In this document: in pieces, positions 43,558-51,939 of the stretch
How the letters are laid out: each line of letters opens with the position of its first letter
Position numbering within the stretch: position 1 is the stretch's first letter
Assembly: GCF_051713825.1 (NCBI RefSeq)
Contig: NZ_JBIOQR010000001.1
Location: forward strand, 2,790,001 to 2,854,000
Source of the DNA: Enterococcus_K sp051713825
GTDB taxonomy: Bacteria; Bacillota; Bacilli; Lactobacillales; Enterococcaceae
DNA: 64,000 nt
Direction of reading: 5' to 3'
Notes under the pieces: model-generated
What the model was told of the DNA's origin: nothing
What the model saw: the letters and a program-made list of their open reading frames with translations, nothing else
The model's database searches: none
Made by a program: the position numbers and the translations under genes

Positions 43558-44715
43558 TTATTTGACTAAATCAAGTAATTTTTGTTTTTGAGCATCTGTA
43601 AGCATATCCCCAACTTGAGATAAGTATTCTTCAACATCTTTTTTAGTTAAGGTATCTTTAACTTTTTCTAATTGATCATATATTTCTTGGAAGTCTTCAT
43701 CTGAAATCTCGTAATCATCTAAATCATTATCATCTGCATCAGGCTCAATCGTATCGTACTCGTCACTACTAGCTGTTCCAACGGCATCTTCCATCAAGCT
43801 TTGTACTTCTTCATCTGAAATAATATCTAGCTTGTTAGGTTCCTTAACTTTATCTTTTGATTTTTTAGGAGTCATGTTCAAAGTGATTTTAATTTCTGCT
43901 TTTTCTTGCTTAACGGTCATTTTCATAGTATTTTTATTTGTTTTTGTGTCAATTGATACCGTGAAATCTAGCGTATCCAATTCTTTCAATGGCTCAATAG
44001 ATTCTTCTACGTATTTTTTTATTTGTTTCGATCCATTCTCTTTTGCATATTTAGCAAAGTCTAGCATCTCATCTTTTGTAAATGTGTGTGATAGTTTATC
44101 ACCATCTTTTTTGAAGTCATCATCTTTCAGTTGTTTCTCTACATACTCTCTAAATAAGTCATTTAGTTTTCCATCTTTTAATTCTGTAAGCAATTCTTTA
44201 TCGGCCGTTTTATCTGTCTGTTGATTTAGGCCAGACTCGTCATAAAGTTTCTCTGTAATAGGAATGTACTTCGTTTTTAATTCAGTCATTTTAGCTTGGT
44301 CAAGTTTAAGTGGCACACCAAATGAAGAAACTAACTCAATTACACCAGTATAAGTCGCACCAGATAGGTAACTTTTCTCATCTATTTGAATCATTTGAAC
44401 TGGAACCGTTTTTCCAAAGGCTTCAAGCTTCAAATTTAATTCCATCTTTTTTCCTTCGCTGTCTATTAAAGTATCACCTGAAAGTTTCATATCTTTAATT
44501 TGTGTAACAATCATTGCTACTTGACCGCTTGTTTCTTCATCCGCATCAATTTTTAAGTCGTCTACTTTTAAATCAAATTCGGTCGCATTATACTCTTTGG
44601 TATCTGCTTGTTTTTTATATGCATCCATGAACTGTTCTTTTGTTGATTTCCCTTGACAACCGGCCAATAAAAAGAGCCCAGCTACTGCCCCAACAAGTAA
44701 TGTTGCTTTTTTCAT
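43558..44715 (-). CDS. Uncharacterised lipoprotein with acidic C-terminal region
   Basis: 385 residues. Lipoprotein signal peptide with lipobox LLAGC (Cys19), so it is anchored to the outer face of the membrane. The rest is Lys/Asp/Glu-rich, with a very acidic stretch (about 315-345, EYDTIEPDADDNDLDDYE) and a helical tail. The body resembles the LolA/LppX-like lipid-binding lipoproteins in style only; family not identified. Its terminator has been split by the IS1182 insertion directly downstream, so its transcripts may now run into the IS. Confidence 0.75.
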   Translation of the reverse strand: MKKATLLVGAVAGLFLLAGCQGKSTKEQFMDAYKKQADTKEYNATEFDLKVDDLKIDADEETSGQVAMIVTQIKDMKLSGDTLIDSEGKKMELNLKLEAFGKTVPVQMIQIDEKSYLSGATYTGVIELVSSFGVPLKLDQAKMTELKTKYIPITEKLYDESGLNQQTDKTADKELLTELKDGKLNDLFREYVEKQLKDDDFKKDGDKLSHTFTKDEMLDFAKYAKENGSKQIKKYVEESIEPLKELDTLDFTVSIDTKTNKNTMKMTVKQEKAEIKITLNMTPKKSKDKVKEPNKLDIISDEEVQSLMEDAVGTASSDEYDTIEPDADDNDLDDYEISDEDFQEIYDQLEKVKDTLTKKDVEEYLSQVGDMLTDAQKQKLLDLVK

Positions 44716-44809
44716 TTATTACTTCATCCCTTTCCTGCGCTTTTTTTAGCGCTCCTTCAATTATAATATAAATTATAAATAAAGGGTAGATGAATATTTA
44801 AATTTTATG

Positions 44810-46309
44810 TTATTTTAATTTAATCTGTTTCGTTGCGACTTTCGTTAAAAAAGTAACGTCATGTTCGATTAAAAGCATCGTTGGTTTGACTGACAAGATC
44901 AGTTGTTCTAGCTGTTCTTGGTTAAAAACATCTAAATAGTTCAACGGTTCATCCCAAATATATAATTCTGCTGAAACCGATAAAGATTTTGCAACCTCCA
45001 CTTTTTTTCGTTGGCCCATGCTCATTTGTTGAATGGGGTTATGAAAAACCTCTCGTTCCATCCCTAGTTTGGTCAAATTATTCAAGAAGATCGAATAATC
45101 TAATTTATTCGCTTCTGCAAATTCTTGGAGGGTTCCTGTGTTATCCTCATAGTTTTGCCGAACGTAACTAATTTGTGTCGTCGGTGAGTTCTGTACATCA
45201 CCTACAACCTTGCCATCAAATTGGTCTAGTAAATAGCGAATAATACTTGATTTTCCAGAACCATTTGGACCTGTGATTGCCACTCTATCATGTTTGTTAA
45301 CTTCAAAACTGATAGGTTCAAATAAATAATCTTCTCCATAACCCAAGCTTAGGTTTTCAACCGTCAATAATCGTTGCTTATGCGATGGTTGATAATTCAT
45401 GTGTAAAGGATCAATGTACTCGATGTCCTTCAGTAGTTTTTCTTTTTCTGTTGCTTGTGTTTCCATTCGTGTAACAATCGCCTTGGAACGTTTCATCGTT
45501 CGCGCCGCATCAGCTCCTATTGACCCTTTGTTAACCCGTCTGTTCTCCGTATCAATAAAGCCAGTTCTGCTTTTCGTTTTGTCTCCTTCTCTAGAACGAG
45601 ACCATTCTGCTTTTTCGGCCGCGGTTTTTTTCAAACGAGAGACTTCTTTTTTCAGCTTGGCATTTTGGGCCTGCTCAAACTCATCTCTCAGACGCTTTTG
45701 TTCCTCGTAAACAGAGAAATTCCCTTGGTATAAAACTAATTGGCTTTTTTCAATAGAAAGAACATGATCCACCACTTCATCTACAAAATTTCGATCATGA
45801 CTAACAACAATAAAGCCCTGTTTTTTCTTCTTCAAATATTCAGCCACTTGTTGTCTGCCGAGTAAATCTAAGTGATTGGTTGGCTCATCAATCAAAGGAA
45901 AATGCATTTGATCAATAAATAATAAAGCCAATAATACTTTTGTCTGTTCCCCACCAGAAAGTGAGGGGAAGTCGCGCCACAAAATATCTGGAGACAGATG
46001 GAGTAAATTCAGCTCACGTTCAAGCTCCCATTGCTCAAAGGTACAAATATCATTCAGTACATAATACGTTAATTGGTTTTTATCTTTGATTTTTTGTGGG
46101 AAATACACAAACGCCAATTGATGATTTATTTTCCCTTGATAAGGAAGGTTCCCTTGTAAAATATTTAATAAAGTCGTTTTACCACGTCCATTTCTTCCGA
46201 TCAGCCCTAGTTTCCAGCGTTCATCAAAGTTTAGTGTGGCTTGGTCAAATAACAACCCCTCTTGATTGTCATAACCAAATGATAAATTTTTAATTTCTAT
46301 TTTGGACAT
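44810..46309 (-). CDS. Lsa-type ABC-F ribosome-protection protein
   Basis: 499 residues, close in length and pattern to Lsa(A). Two ATPase domains: Walker A GRNGRGKTT and GPNGSGKSS, signatures LSGGEQT and MSMGQRK, Walker B LIDEPTNHLD and IWDEPLNYLD, with the long charged linker between them (about 195-300) that reaches into the ribosome. Antibiotic-resistance ABC-F proteins of this group displace lincosamides, streptogramin A and pleuromutilins. No membrane part, as expected. A promoter and a structured leader with a tiny ORF precede it. Exact resistance spectrum cannot be predicted. Confidence 0.88.
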   Translation of the reverse strand: MSKIEIKNLSFGYDNQEGLLFDQATLNFDERWKLGLIGRNGRGKTTLLNILQGNLPYQGKINHQLAFVYFPQKIKDKNQLTYYVLNDICTFEQWELERELNLLHLSPDILWRDFPSLSGGEQTKVLLALLFIDQMHFPLIDEPTNHLDLLGRQQVAEYLKKKKQGFIVVSHDRNFVDEVVDHVLSIEKSQLVLYQGNFSVYEEQKRLRDEFEQAQNAKLKKEVSRLKKTAAEKAEWSRSREGDKTKSRTGFIDTENRRVNKGSIGADAARTMKRSKAIVTRMETQATEKEKLLKDIEYIDPLHMNYQPSHKQRLLTVENLSLGYGEDYLFEPISFEVNKHDRVAITGPNGSGKSSIIRYLLDQFDGKVVGDVQNSPTTQISYVRQNYEDNTGTLQEFAEANKLDYSIFLNNLTKLGMEREVFHNPIQQMSMGQRKKVEVAKSLSVSAELYIWDEPLNYLDVFNQEQLEQLILSVKPTMLLIEHDVTFLTKVATKQIKLK

Positions 46310-46339
46310 CTTCTCACCTCATAAAAAATAACCCGTCCA

Positions 46340-46430
46340 ATTTTCAGGGCAGGCTACAAAAACAGCTTTTATGAGATCAAAAAAGAGACCTCGCATCAAA
46401 AGCTTAAGCCAATCCTGAAAATCTGCACAC
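46340..46430 (-). promoter_or_regulatory. Probable attenuator leader of the Lsa-type gene
   Basis: Leader ORF at 46430-46404: GTG start with AAGGGG five bases upstream, encoding eight residues, MCRFSGLA. Its codons contain ATTTTCAGG (46422-46414), the exact complement of CCTGAAAAT (46348-46340) close to the ABC-F start; further pairs GGCT/AGCC and AGCTTTT/AAAAGCT extend the hairpin. A ribosome stalled on the leader ORF would break this pairing. Mechanism inferred from known ABC-F and Erm leaders. Confidence 0.5.
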
Positions 46431-46524
46431 TAACCCCTTGGTAGGTTTTAGTCTGAATGCAGCTTCAACAGTTTGACTTAAATTCTCAATGCGCGATCCC
46501 TCACTTTACGTTTATAATATCAAA

Positions 46525-46554
46525 ATGATAGCACGCCTACCGATAAGCTGTCAA
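46525..46554 (-). promoter_or_regulatory. Promoter of the Lsa-type gene
   Basis: Minus-strand -35 TTGACA (46554-46549) and -10 TATCAT (46530-46525), 18-bp spacing; gives a leader of about 200 nt. Confidence 0.65.
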
Positions 46555-46794
46555 CACTTGTCGCTTTATTTTATTTGCCGAATTCAAAAAATGGTAAAGT
46601 CACAGCTCACAGCAGTTTGAGTAATTTTGCTCAGTTCTGTACATGCTATCATCGAATTGAGTAGCTAAAAAATGCTTCATACCGCCAATTTTTAGTCTCT
46701 CATATACTGATTCCTTAAGACACGTCACTTTTATTTGAAAGCTTAGACAACAAGAAGTACCCGCTCAGATTAGCCGTGAATAGTACCTAAAAAT

Positions 46795-46905
46795 TTATTT
46801 GTTAAATGTTTCAACCGGCTGACTGACTTCAACTTTGGTTCCCTCAAACGTTTGCTTTACGTAGTCTTGCACCTCTTTACTGGATATTTCGTTCTTGATT
46901 TCCTA
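46795..46905 (-). pseudogene. Remnant of a coding sequence (C-terminal fragment)
   Basis: A minus-strand frame encodes a Lys/Glu-rich C-terminus ending PVETFNK before TAA at 46795; upstream the coding sense seems to continue in another frame (LESLSSGIQTDVLGNQE, about 46900-46950), suggesting a frameshift. Parent gene not recognised. The surrounding 46560-46950 holds no intact gene. Confidence 0.3.
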
Positions 46906-46952
46906 ATACATCCGTTTGTATACCACTACTAAGGGATTCAAGCACATTCTAA

Positions 46953-47033
46953 TTAATCAAAACCGCTTGTGTCCGTATCTATACTAAACAGTTCAAAGTC
47001 AATATCAAGGTCACAAAAATTAAAGCTAGGCAT
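46953..47033 (-). CDS. Tiny acidic peptide ORF (26 residues)
   Basis: ATG at 47033. The peptide has one Cys, then an alternating acidic/hydrophobic stretch (FNFCDLDIDFELFSIDTD) and ends SGFD. A GGAGG lies 15 bases upstream, overlapping the end of the preceding small ORF; spacing is long. The acidic alternation is reminiscent of leader regions of some ribosomally made modified peptides, but no core or modification enzyme is seen. Tentative. Confidence 0.3.
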   Translation of the reverse strand: MPSFNFCDLDIDFELFSIDTDTSGFD

Positions 47034-47042
47034 TGCGTTAAC

Positions 47043-47174
47043 TCAATACCTCCACAGAATATAAAATGATTTTTCTTTATTTTTCAAATTATTTATGCAC
47101 TCTTTCATATTACATAATAAGTTTCCTTCATTATAAAAGTTAAACATTCTTGGATTTACTTCAGTTACTTTCAT
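47043..47174 (-). CDS. Small ORF (43 residues)
   Basis: ATG at 47174, weak ribosome site. The product begins MKVTEVNPRMFNFYNEG, contains two Cys and ends in an aromatic stretch (YILWRY). Nine bases separate its stop from the next small ORF. It could be a gene or the N-terminal remnant of a longer protein. Confidence 0.3.
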   Translation of the reverse strand: MKVTEVNPRMFNFYNEGNLLCNMKECINNLKNKEKSFYILWRY

Positions 47175-47326
47175 ATATACAACATTAATATCTTAGAAAA
47201 ATTGAGTGGTAGAAATTTTCTAGTTGCAACAAACTGCTGATCCTCAAAATTGAATTATTTGAATCATATGCTTGAATGAACTGAATTTATCTTCAATAAT
47301 TTTTTCTACCACTAACTCCAAGTATG

Positions 47327-47410
47327 TTACTTTTCATTTATAGAAATATATGCATTTCTATCTGGAGCTAATTTAGCCATGTCACTAATGTTTTTTATTA
47401 CTGACTTCAT
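47327..47410 (-). CDS. Small ORF (27 residues), possibly a truncated adenylation-domain start
   Basis: ATG at 47410 with AGGAG ten bases upstream, starting 13 bases after the permease stop. The stretch MAKLAPDRNAYISIN resembles the N-terminus of adenylate-forming domains (DltA/NRPS type), so it may be the stub of a lost larger gene rather than a peptide gene. Confidence 0.35.
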   Translation of the reverse strand: MKSVIKNISDMAKLAPDRNAYISINEK

Positions 47411-47422
47411 TTTTACAATCTC

Positions 47423-48709
47423 CTATTTTTTTGTTCTGATGAGAACTAAAGAACACATCAGGAATGCCAATGAAAAGCCTAATAAGACAGTCATGTTTGT
47501 TATTATACTTGACATATTTCCATTGCTTACTATAATCTTCTGAAACCCTTCAAGAGCCCAAGATTGAGGAACTATTTTTGCAATTTTTTGCATCATTTCG
47601 GGCATTAATCTTAAAGGAACCATAGTCCCTCCCAACGCAGCAGAAAATAGAACTATGAACAAGGAATAACCTGTAAGTTGTGAATCAGTTTTTGCTACTA
47701 ATGATAGTAAAGCCCCTAAAGACGTGCTACATAAAGATAAAATAGCTATCATTACCAGCAAGGCAAACGAATCTTTTCCAAGACTCATTTGAAATGCTAA
47801 ACTTCCAAATAGAAACAACAAAAGAATTTGAAAGAAATTCACTATATAGTTTGGAATGAATTTTCCAAAATACAAATCAAACGAACTAGCTTTAGATATT
47901 AATAATCTCTTCCATGTTCCACTTTCTCTTTCTTTCAAAAATGATTTTCCTGACCACATCACAATAAAGAAGGCAAACATGACAGCATAGCCAGGAACAT
48001 TTTGCTGAAATGAGTTTGGTGATGTTTTCTGATCGTTACTAAATACATTTTCAACAGAGATATTTTGCTTTTCTACTTCTTCCTTCATCAATTTTTCGGT
48101 ATCTTTACTAATACTTTCTTCTTTATCCTCGTTTTGAGGACTATCAATTGATAATTCCATGCCTAATTGACCTTCAATGCCTTTAACAGTTCCCGTGATA
48201 GCATCATTAACAAATTTATTAGTCATGTCTGCCTGTTTTCTACCATAGCTCTCTAATTGGTACTTAACTTCAAAAGCTCTAGAAACTCCTATAATTGACT
48301 GAATCAATACATTCGCTGTAGTAGCTTGAGTAGCATCAGAAAACATTTCGATATTAATTTTAGCATTATCAATTATTGACTTTTCAAAACCTTCAGGTAT
48401 TGTGAACAAAACAATATATCTATTCTCTTTCTTGTATTTAGAAAAGTCTTCTACTGTACTTATTTTTTCTAATTTGATCCCTTTTGACTCTTCAATTTTG
48501 GTCAAATAGTCACGAGATACTTTCGTGTTATCTTTGTCGAAATATCCTAAGGTAACTGGATTATCATTACTGCCGTACTCATTTTTTAGTGCAAAGCTCA
48601 TGATGGTCATAAACATCAATGGCAATATTAATAGTACAACTAGCGCACTAGGATCTTTTAATAGAATTTTTATATCTTTTATTGCAATATATTTCCATCT
48701 CATTTTCAT
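47423..48709 (-). CDS. ABC-2 type transporter permease
   Basis: 428 residues. One N-terminal membrane helix (about 20-40), a long extracytoplasmic domain (about 45-240) and five C-terminal helices (about 245-428), the YhaP/NatB-like ABC-2 exporter plan. Start overlaps the ATPase stop by one base (TAATG), so translation is coupled. More AT-rich than flanking genes, suggesting acquisition. Substrate unknown; drug, peptide or sodium export are all possible. Confidence 0.87.
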   Translation of the reverse strand: MKMRWKYIAIKDIKILLKDPSALVVLLILPLMFMTIMSFALKNEYGSNDNPVTLGYFDKDNTKVSRDYLTKIEESKGIKLEKISTVEDFSKYKKENRYIVLFTIPEGFEKSIIDNAKINIEMFSDATQATTANVLIQSIIGVSRAFEVKYQLESYGRKQADMTNKFVNDAITGTVKGIEGQLGMELSIDSPQNEDKEESISKDTEKLMKEEVEKQNISVENVFSNDQKTSPNSFQQNVPGYAVMFAFFIVMWSGKSFLKERESGTWKRLLISKASSFDLYFGKFIPNYIVNFFQILLLFLFGSLAFQMSLGKDSFALLVMIAILSLCSTSLGALLSLVAKTDSQLTGYSLFIVLFSAALGGTMVPLRLMPEMMQKIAKIVPQSWALEGFQKIIVSNGNMSSIITNMTVLLGFSLAFLMCSLVLIRTKK

Positions 48710-49638
48710 TATCCCTCCCTTAACTCTTTACCAGTTAGTATTAAGAACAACGTATCTAAGTTGGGAGAAGAATAATTTAGTGAATCAATTGTAATGTTGT
48801 TTTTGCTTGTCTTATCTAACAATTCTTTTGTTATCTCTTCTATACTTTTATTAATACTAAAATAATAGGTTTCTTGCCTCACACTTAAAAATTTGACTTC
48901 AGGAATTTCTTCAATTATTGAAACTAGCTCATCATTAATAGATGAATTTTTAACTGTAAGCTCCAAAATACTCTTTCCTAAACTCTGTAACAGTTCCTTA
49001 GTTCGACCTTTCAAAATAACCTTTCCTTCGTCAATTATATAAATAGAATCGCATAGTTTTTCTACTTCATCCATATAGTGAGTAGTATAAACTAGTGTTT
49101 TACCTGCATCCTTTAAATTATTGATTATCTCATAAATATAATTTCTTGATTGAGGATCAATTCCTACTGTAGGCTCATCGAAAAAAAGAATTTGTGGATC
49201 ATGAACTAAAGCAGCTCCAATATTTATTCTTCTTTTCATCCCGCCTGAATAAGTCTTTACTGTTTTTTTAGCCTTACTCTCTAATCCAACCATAGTAATG
49301 ATATCTTTAACTTTATTTTTAACTTTTTTTCGATCATTGATGTACATAGATCCAAAAAAAGCTAAATTATCTACAGCATTTAATTCTTCATACAGCGCAA
49401 TATCTTGTGGAACATAACCGATGTTTTCTTTAGGAATTTTTTCTTCCCCATTATAAAAAATTGAACCACTGTCTTGTTCATCTAAACCAGTTAAAATATT
49501 AATCAAGGTTGATTTCCCAGCACCATTAGGACCTAGTAAGCCAGTCATCTCCCCTTCTTTAATAGAAATATTTTCTATATTAAGTGCTTCATAATCCCCA
49601 TATCTTTTAACCAAATTATCTATTTTTACAAAATCCAT
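48709..49638 (-). CDS. ABC transporter ATP-binding protein (DrrA/CcmA type)
   Basis: 309 residues. Walker A GPNGAGKST, signature YSGGMKRR, Walker B ILFFDEPTVGID, H-loop TTHYMDE, plus a C-terminal domain (about 225-309) common to drug/antibiotic exporters. Partner of the permease encoded immediately downstream. AAGGGAG precedes the ATG. It follows a TPR-like gene fragment by about 30 bp. Confidence 0.9.
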   Translation of the reverse strand: MDFVKIDNLVKRYGDYEALNIENISIKEGEMTGLLGPNGAGKSTLINILTGLDEQDSGSIFYNGEEKIPKENIGYVPQDIALYEELNAVDNLAFFGSMYINDRKKVKNKVKDIITMVGLESKAKKTVKTYSGGMKRRINIGAALVHDPQILFFDEPTVGIDPQSRNYIYEIINNLKDAGKTLVYTTHYMDEVEKLCDSIYIIDEGKVILKGRTKELLQSLGKSILELTVKNSSINDELVSIIEEIPEVKFLSVRQETYYFSINKSIEEITKELLDKTSKNNITIDSLNYSSPNLDTLFLILTGKELREG

Positions 49639-49669
49639 ATGATCTCCCTTTTCATTTTTTTTGAATAGA

Positions 49670-49867
49670 CTATGTTAGATCTTCTATATAAACTGAGATA
49701 TCCTCTTTATATCCTAAATATTTACTCATTCTAAAATGATTCAATGCTTTCTTACGATTTCCTCCAATTTCTTTAGGAGTTTTATATAATAACATGCCCA
49801 ATAAATAATGAGCAAAGGGATCATATGGATTCCTTTGCTCCTGCCATATAGGAATTAGTATCTCCAA
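49670..49867 (-). pseudogene. C-terminal fragment of a TPR/Sel1-like protein
   Basis: The frame encodes a helical-repeat tail (FAHYLLGMLLYKTPKEIGG, KKALNHFRMSKYLGY). It has no ribosome site; its start is fused to the broken GntP-like sequence. It probably belonged to the same operon as the ABC exporter before a deletion. Confidence 0.45.
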
Positions 49868-50006
49868 AGAATACAGTACTCATATCCATTTTACTTGTAA
49901 AGGTCACAACAAAACTAGATATTATCGTACCAACAACTATATTCACTCCTTTGAAACTCAATATCACTAGTAAAAACACTGCTAATAAAATCCCTATAAA
50001 TTGCAT
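49821..50006 (-). pseudogene. N-terminal fragment of a GntP-type transporter gene
   Basis: ATG at 50006 with GGAGGAG upstream. The first 45 residues (two hydrophobic helices, MQFIGILLAVFLLVILSFKG) look like the start of a gluconate/GntP-family permease; the frame then runs into unrelated sequence and stops at 49821. Truncated by a rearrangement near 49870. Confidence 0.5.
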
Positions 50007-50631
50007 TTTCTCCTCCAATTCCCACTCAGTATCAACATAAGTTTACCTATTTTTAAAATAACAGTCAATATATTTTTTCGCTTCAAAAAACTACAAAGAG
50101 AGCGTTGACAACAACAAATTTTTTCACAGTCTCATTCCTATTTAAAACGCTTTTAGGTGCTCCATTTTGATTTATGTCTAAATTCCTAGCTTTTGACTGT
50201 TCAAAAAATTTTATGTACTTAGCTTAGTAAATAGTTTAGTTGTTTAATATCTAATTTTTTATCCAAGCAACCATATATTCATTAGATTTTATTTACATTT
50301 AATTCGAAATGTATAGACACAATCAACTTTTAAGTGTCCATTTTTAGTTGTGCTATAAAATTACTCCTTTGCTTTTTTATAAGATCTATCTTCTGGAAAT
50401 AGCATTTATTGAAGTATTTGCTCGATGGTATTTCTTTATTTATCCATAGATATTAGAGATGTTCATGTGAATTTTCCAACCCATTAACTTGCGTATTTAT
50501 ATTAGAAATAACTGACTTGATCTATATTTAATTTAAGCAATAAATAAAAAATATTTCAGTTGAAAAACAACTAGATTTTCTGATTTACAAATGTAAATCA
50601 AGGTCAAACACTCTATTCACTTAAACCACAA
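50007..50631. other. AT-rich gap, no gene seen
   Basis: Very AT-rich, multiple stops in all frames. A stretch near 50310-50345 (GTGTCTATA and TGGACACTT-like words on the minus strand) recalls IS ends but no IS can be shown. Confidence 0.4.
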
Positions 50632-50888
50632 AAACGCTCTATCCATCGTCTAATAAGGGATAGAGCGTTTACATAAAATTCTATTGTGCTACTATGATAT
50701 AGCTCCACCAATGTCAGCAGTTTTGCTTCCTTCACTCGACTTTTTTTGGTCGCTAAGATATTGATACTCTCTTTTGTCTCTTCGTTAACCTCTTCATAAT
50801 AAAGTGCATCCTTTAAGACATTCAAACCTCCTTCTAAAGCAACCGTATTACTAATTAATGCCAAATCAACATCTGGCAATATCCGCAT
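50613..50888 (-). pseudogene. C-terminal fragment of a NLPA/MetQ-type substrate-binding lipoprotein
   Basis: The frame begins within the SDR gene end, then encodes LPDVDLALISNTVALEGG and KDALYYEE, the pattern near the C-terminus of MetQ-like methionine-binding lipoproteins; it continues through the terminator hairpin to 50613. Signal peptide and most of the protein are missing. Joined to the truncated SDR by a deletion near 50880. Confidence 0.6.
50632..50670 (-). terminator. Terminator ending the luxS-region transcript
   Basis: AAACGCTCTATCC (50632-50644) pairs perfectly with GGATAGAGCGTTT (50658-50670); on the minus strand it runs into TTTTT. Confidence 0.85.
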
Positions 50889-51360
50889 GCTTTGAGGCTA
50901 CATAAGCGGACATACCACGATAGGGATTTTTTCCTGCTTGAGAAGAAATCAAGATAACTCGCCCCCGCTTTTTCTGATTTTGCATCTCTTTCACGACATA
51001 CTTACAAGTGAGATAGACCCCGCGTGTATTGACTGCCAAGACGTGGTCAAAATCGCTTGTTTGACTCTCAGTTAGAAAATCCATGGTAGAAACTCCTGCT
51101 ACCTCAACAAAAATATCAGGAATCAGTGACGTCTCACTAAGTTGTTTCACTACCTGTTGGACGTTTTTTTCTATCGCTACGTCAATATGCACCTGCCAGT
51201 AAGTAGCCGTTCTTTTTTCTAATAAATGATTTCCATAAGCAACGTCTGCATCTATCACTAACGCCCCTTCTTGTAGAAACGTGGTAACAATCGCAGCACC
51301 AATACCGCTTGCTCCACCGATTACTAAGACAACTTTTTTATTCAACCCGAATTGATTCAT
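50866..51360 (-). pseudogene. Truncated short-chain dehydrogenase/reductase (SDR)
   Basis: About 164 residues from the ATG at 51360 (GAGGAG upstream). The Rossmann motif GGASGIGAA and active-site Ser (ISSQAG) and Tyr/Lys (YVASK) are present, but the frame ends a few residues after the active-site Lys, missing about 80-90 residues of the normal 245-250. Follows luxS by 15 bp, so probably co-transcribed. Confidence 0.7.
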
Positions 51361-51375
51361 CGCCACTCCTCACTT

Positions 51376-51849
51376 CTATACTAAGTGACGTTCAAATGCT
51401 TGATCGCTAACGCCCTCTTCCAAGACCAGCTTCGCCCACTCTTTTGCGGCGAATAACGAATGATCCTTGTAATTTCCACAGCTCACAATATCTGTCCCTT
51501 GAACAGCTTCCCATTTTATTTCATGGACAATCTTTTCTAATGCTTCTTTTAACGCTCGCGCAATTTCAGTCGATGAAGGATTGCCCCAAACAATTAGATG
51601 AAAGCCAGTTCGGCAACCAAATGGTGAGCAATCAATAATCCCTTCGACGCGGTCTCTCAATAAATCGGCTAACAAATGTTCAAGCGTATGCAAACCAGCT
51701 GTCGGTATCGCGTTTTCATTTGGTGTAACAAACCGTAAATCAAAATTGGTTAAAACATCCCCCTTAGGCCCTGTTTCAGTGGCAATTTCTCTAACATAAG
51801 GCGCCTTTACTTTCGTATGGTCTAATGTAAAACTTTCTACTTCTGCCAT
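51376..51849 (-). CDS. luxS: S-ribosylhomocysteine lyase LuxS
   Basis: 157 residues from the ATG at 51849 (AAGGAG nine bases upstream; an ATG two codons earlier is too close to it). Iron/zinc site HTLEH and the third ligand Cys in the IDCSPFGCRTGF region are intact. It makes homocysteine and DPD (precursor of autoinducer-2) from S-ribosylhomocysteine, the product of MtnN encoded at 13.9 kb. Lies 90 bp after the MetE-like gene, probably under the same Met T-box. Confidence 0.95.
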   Translation of the reverse strand: MAEVESFTLDHTKVKAPYVREIATETGPKGDVLTNFDLRFVTPNENAIPTAGLHTLEHLLADLLRDRVEGIIDCSPFGCRTGFHLIVWGNPSSTEIARALKEALEKIVHEIKWEAVQGTDIVSCGNYKDHSLFAAKEWAKLVLEEGVSDQAFERHLV

Positions 51850-51939
51850 GTTCATTCTCTCCTTGTTATAAGTCAGTCAACTATTTTTTTGTTTTCCTTA
51901 TAACTCATTTACCGAAATTTTTGGGACGATAAATTAAAG

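Noticed and set aside
43832..44224. 130-codon open frame antisense to the lipoprotein gene
   Set aside because: Phe/Ser-rich product expected from the reverse complement of Lys/Glu-rich coding DNA; no start signals.
50310..50350. Remnant IS end
   Set aside because: Only short similarity to common IS-end words; no transposase fragment found beside it.
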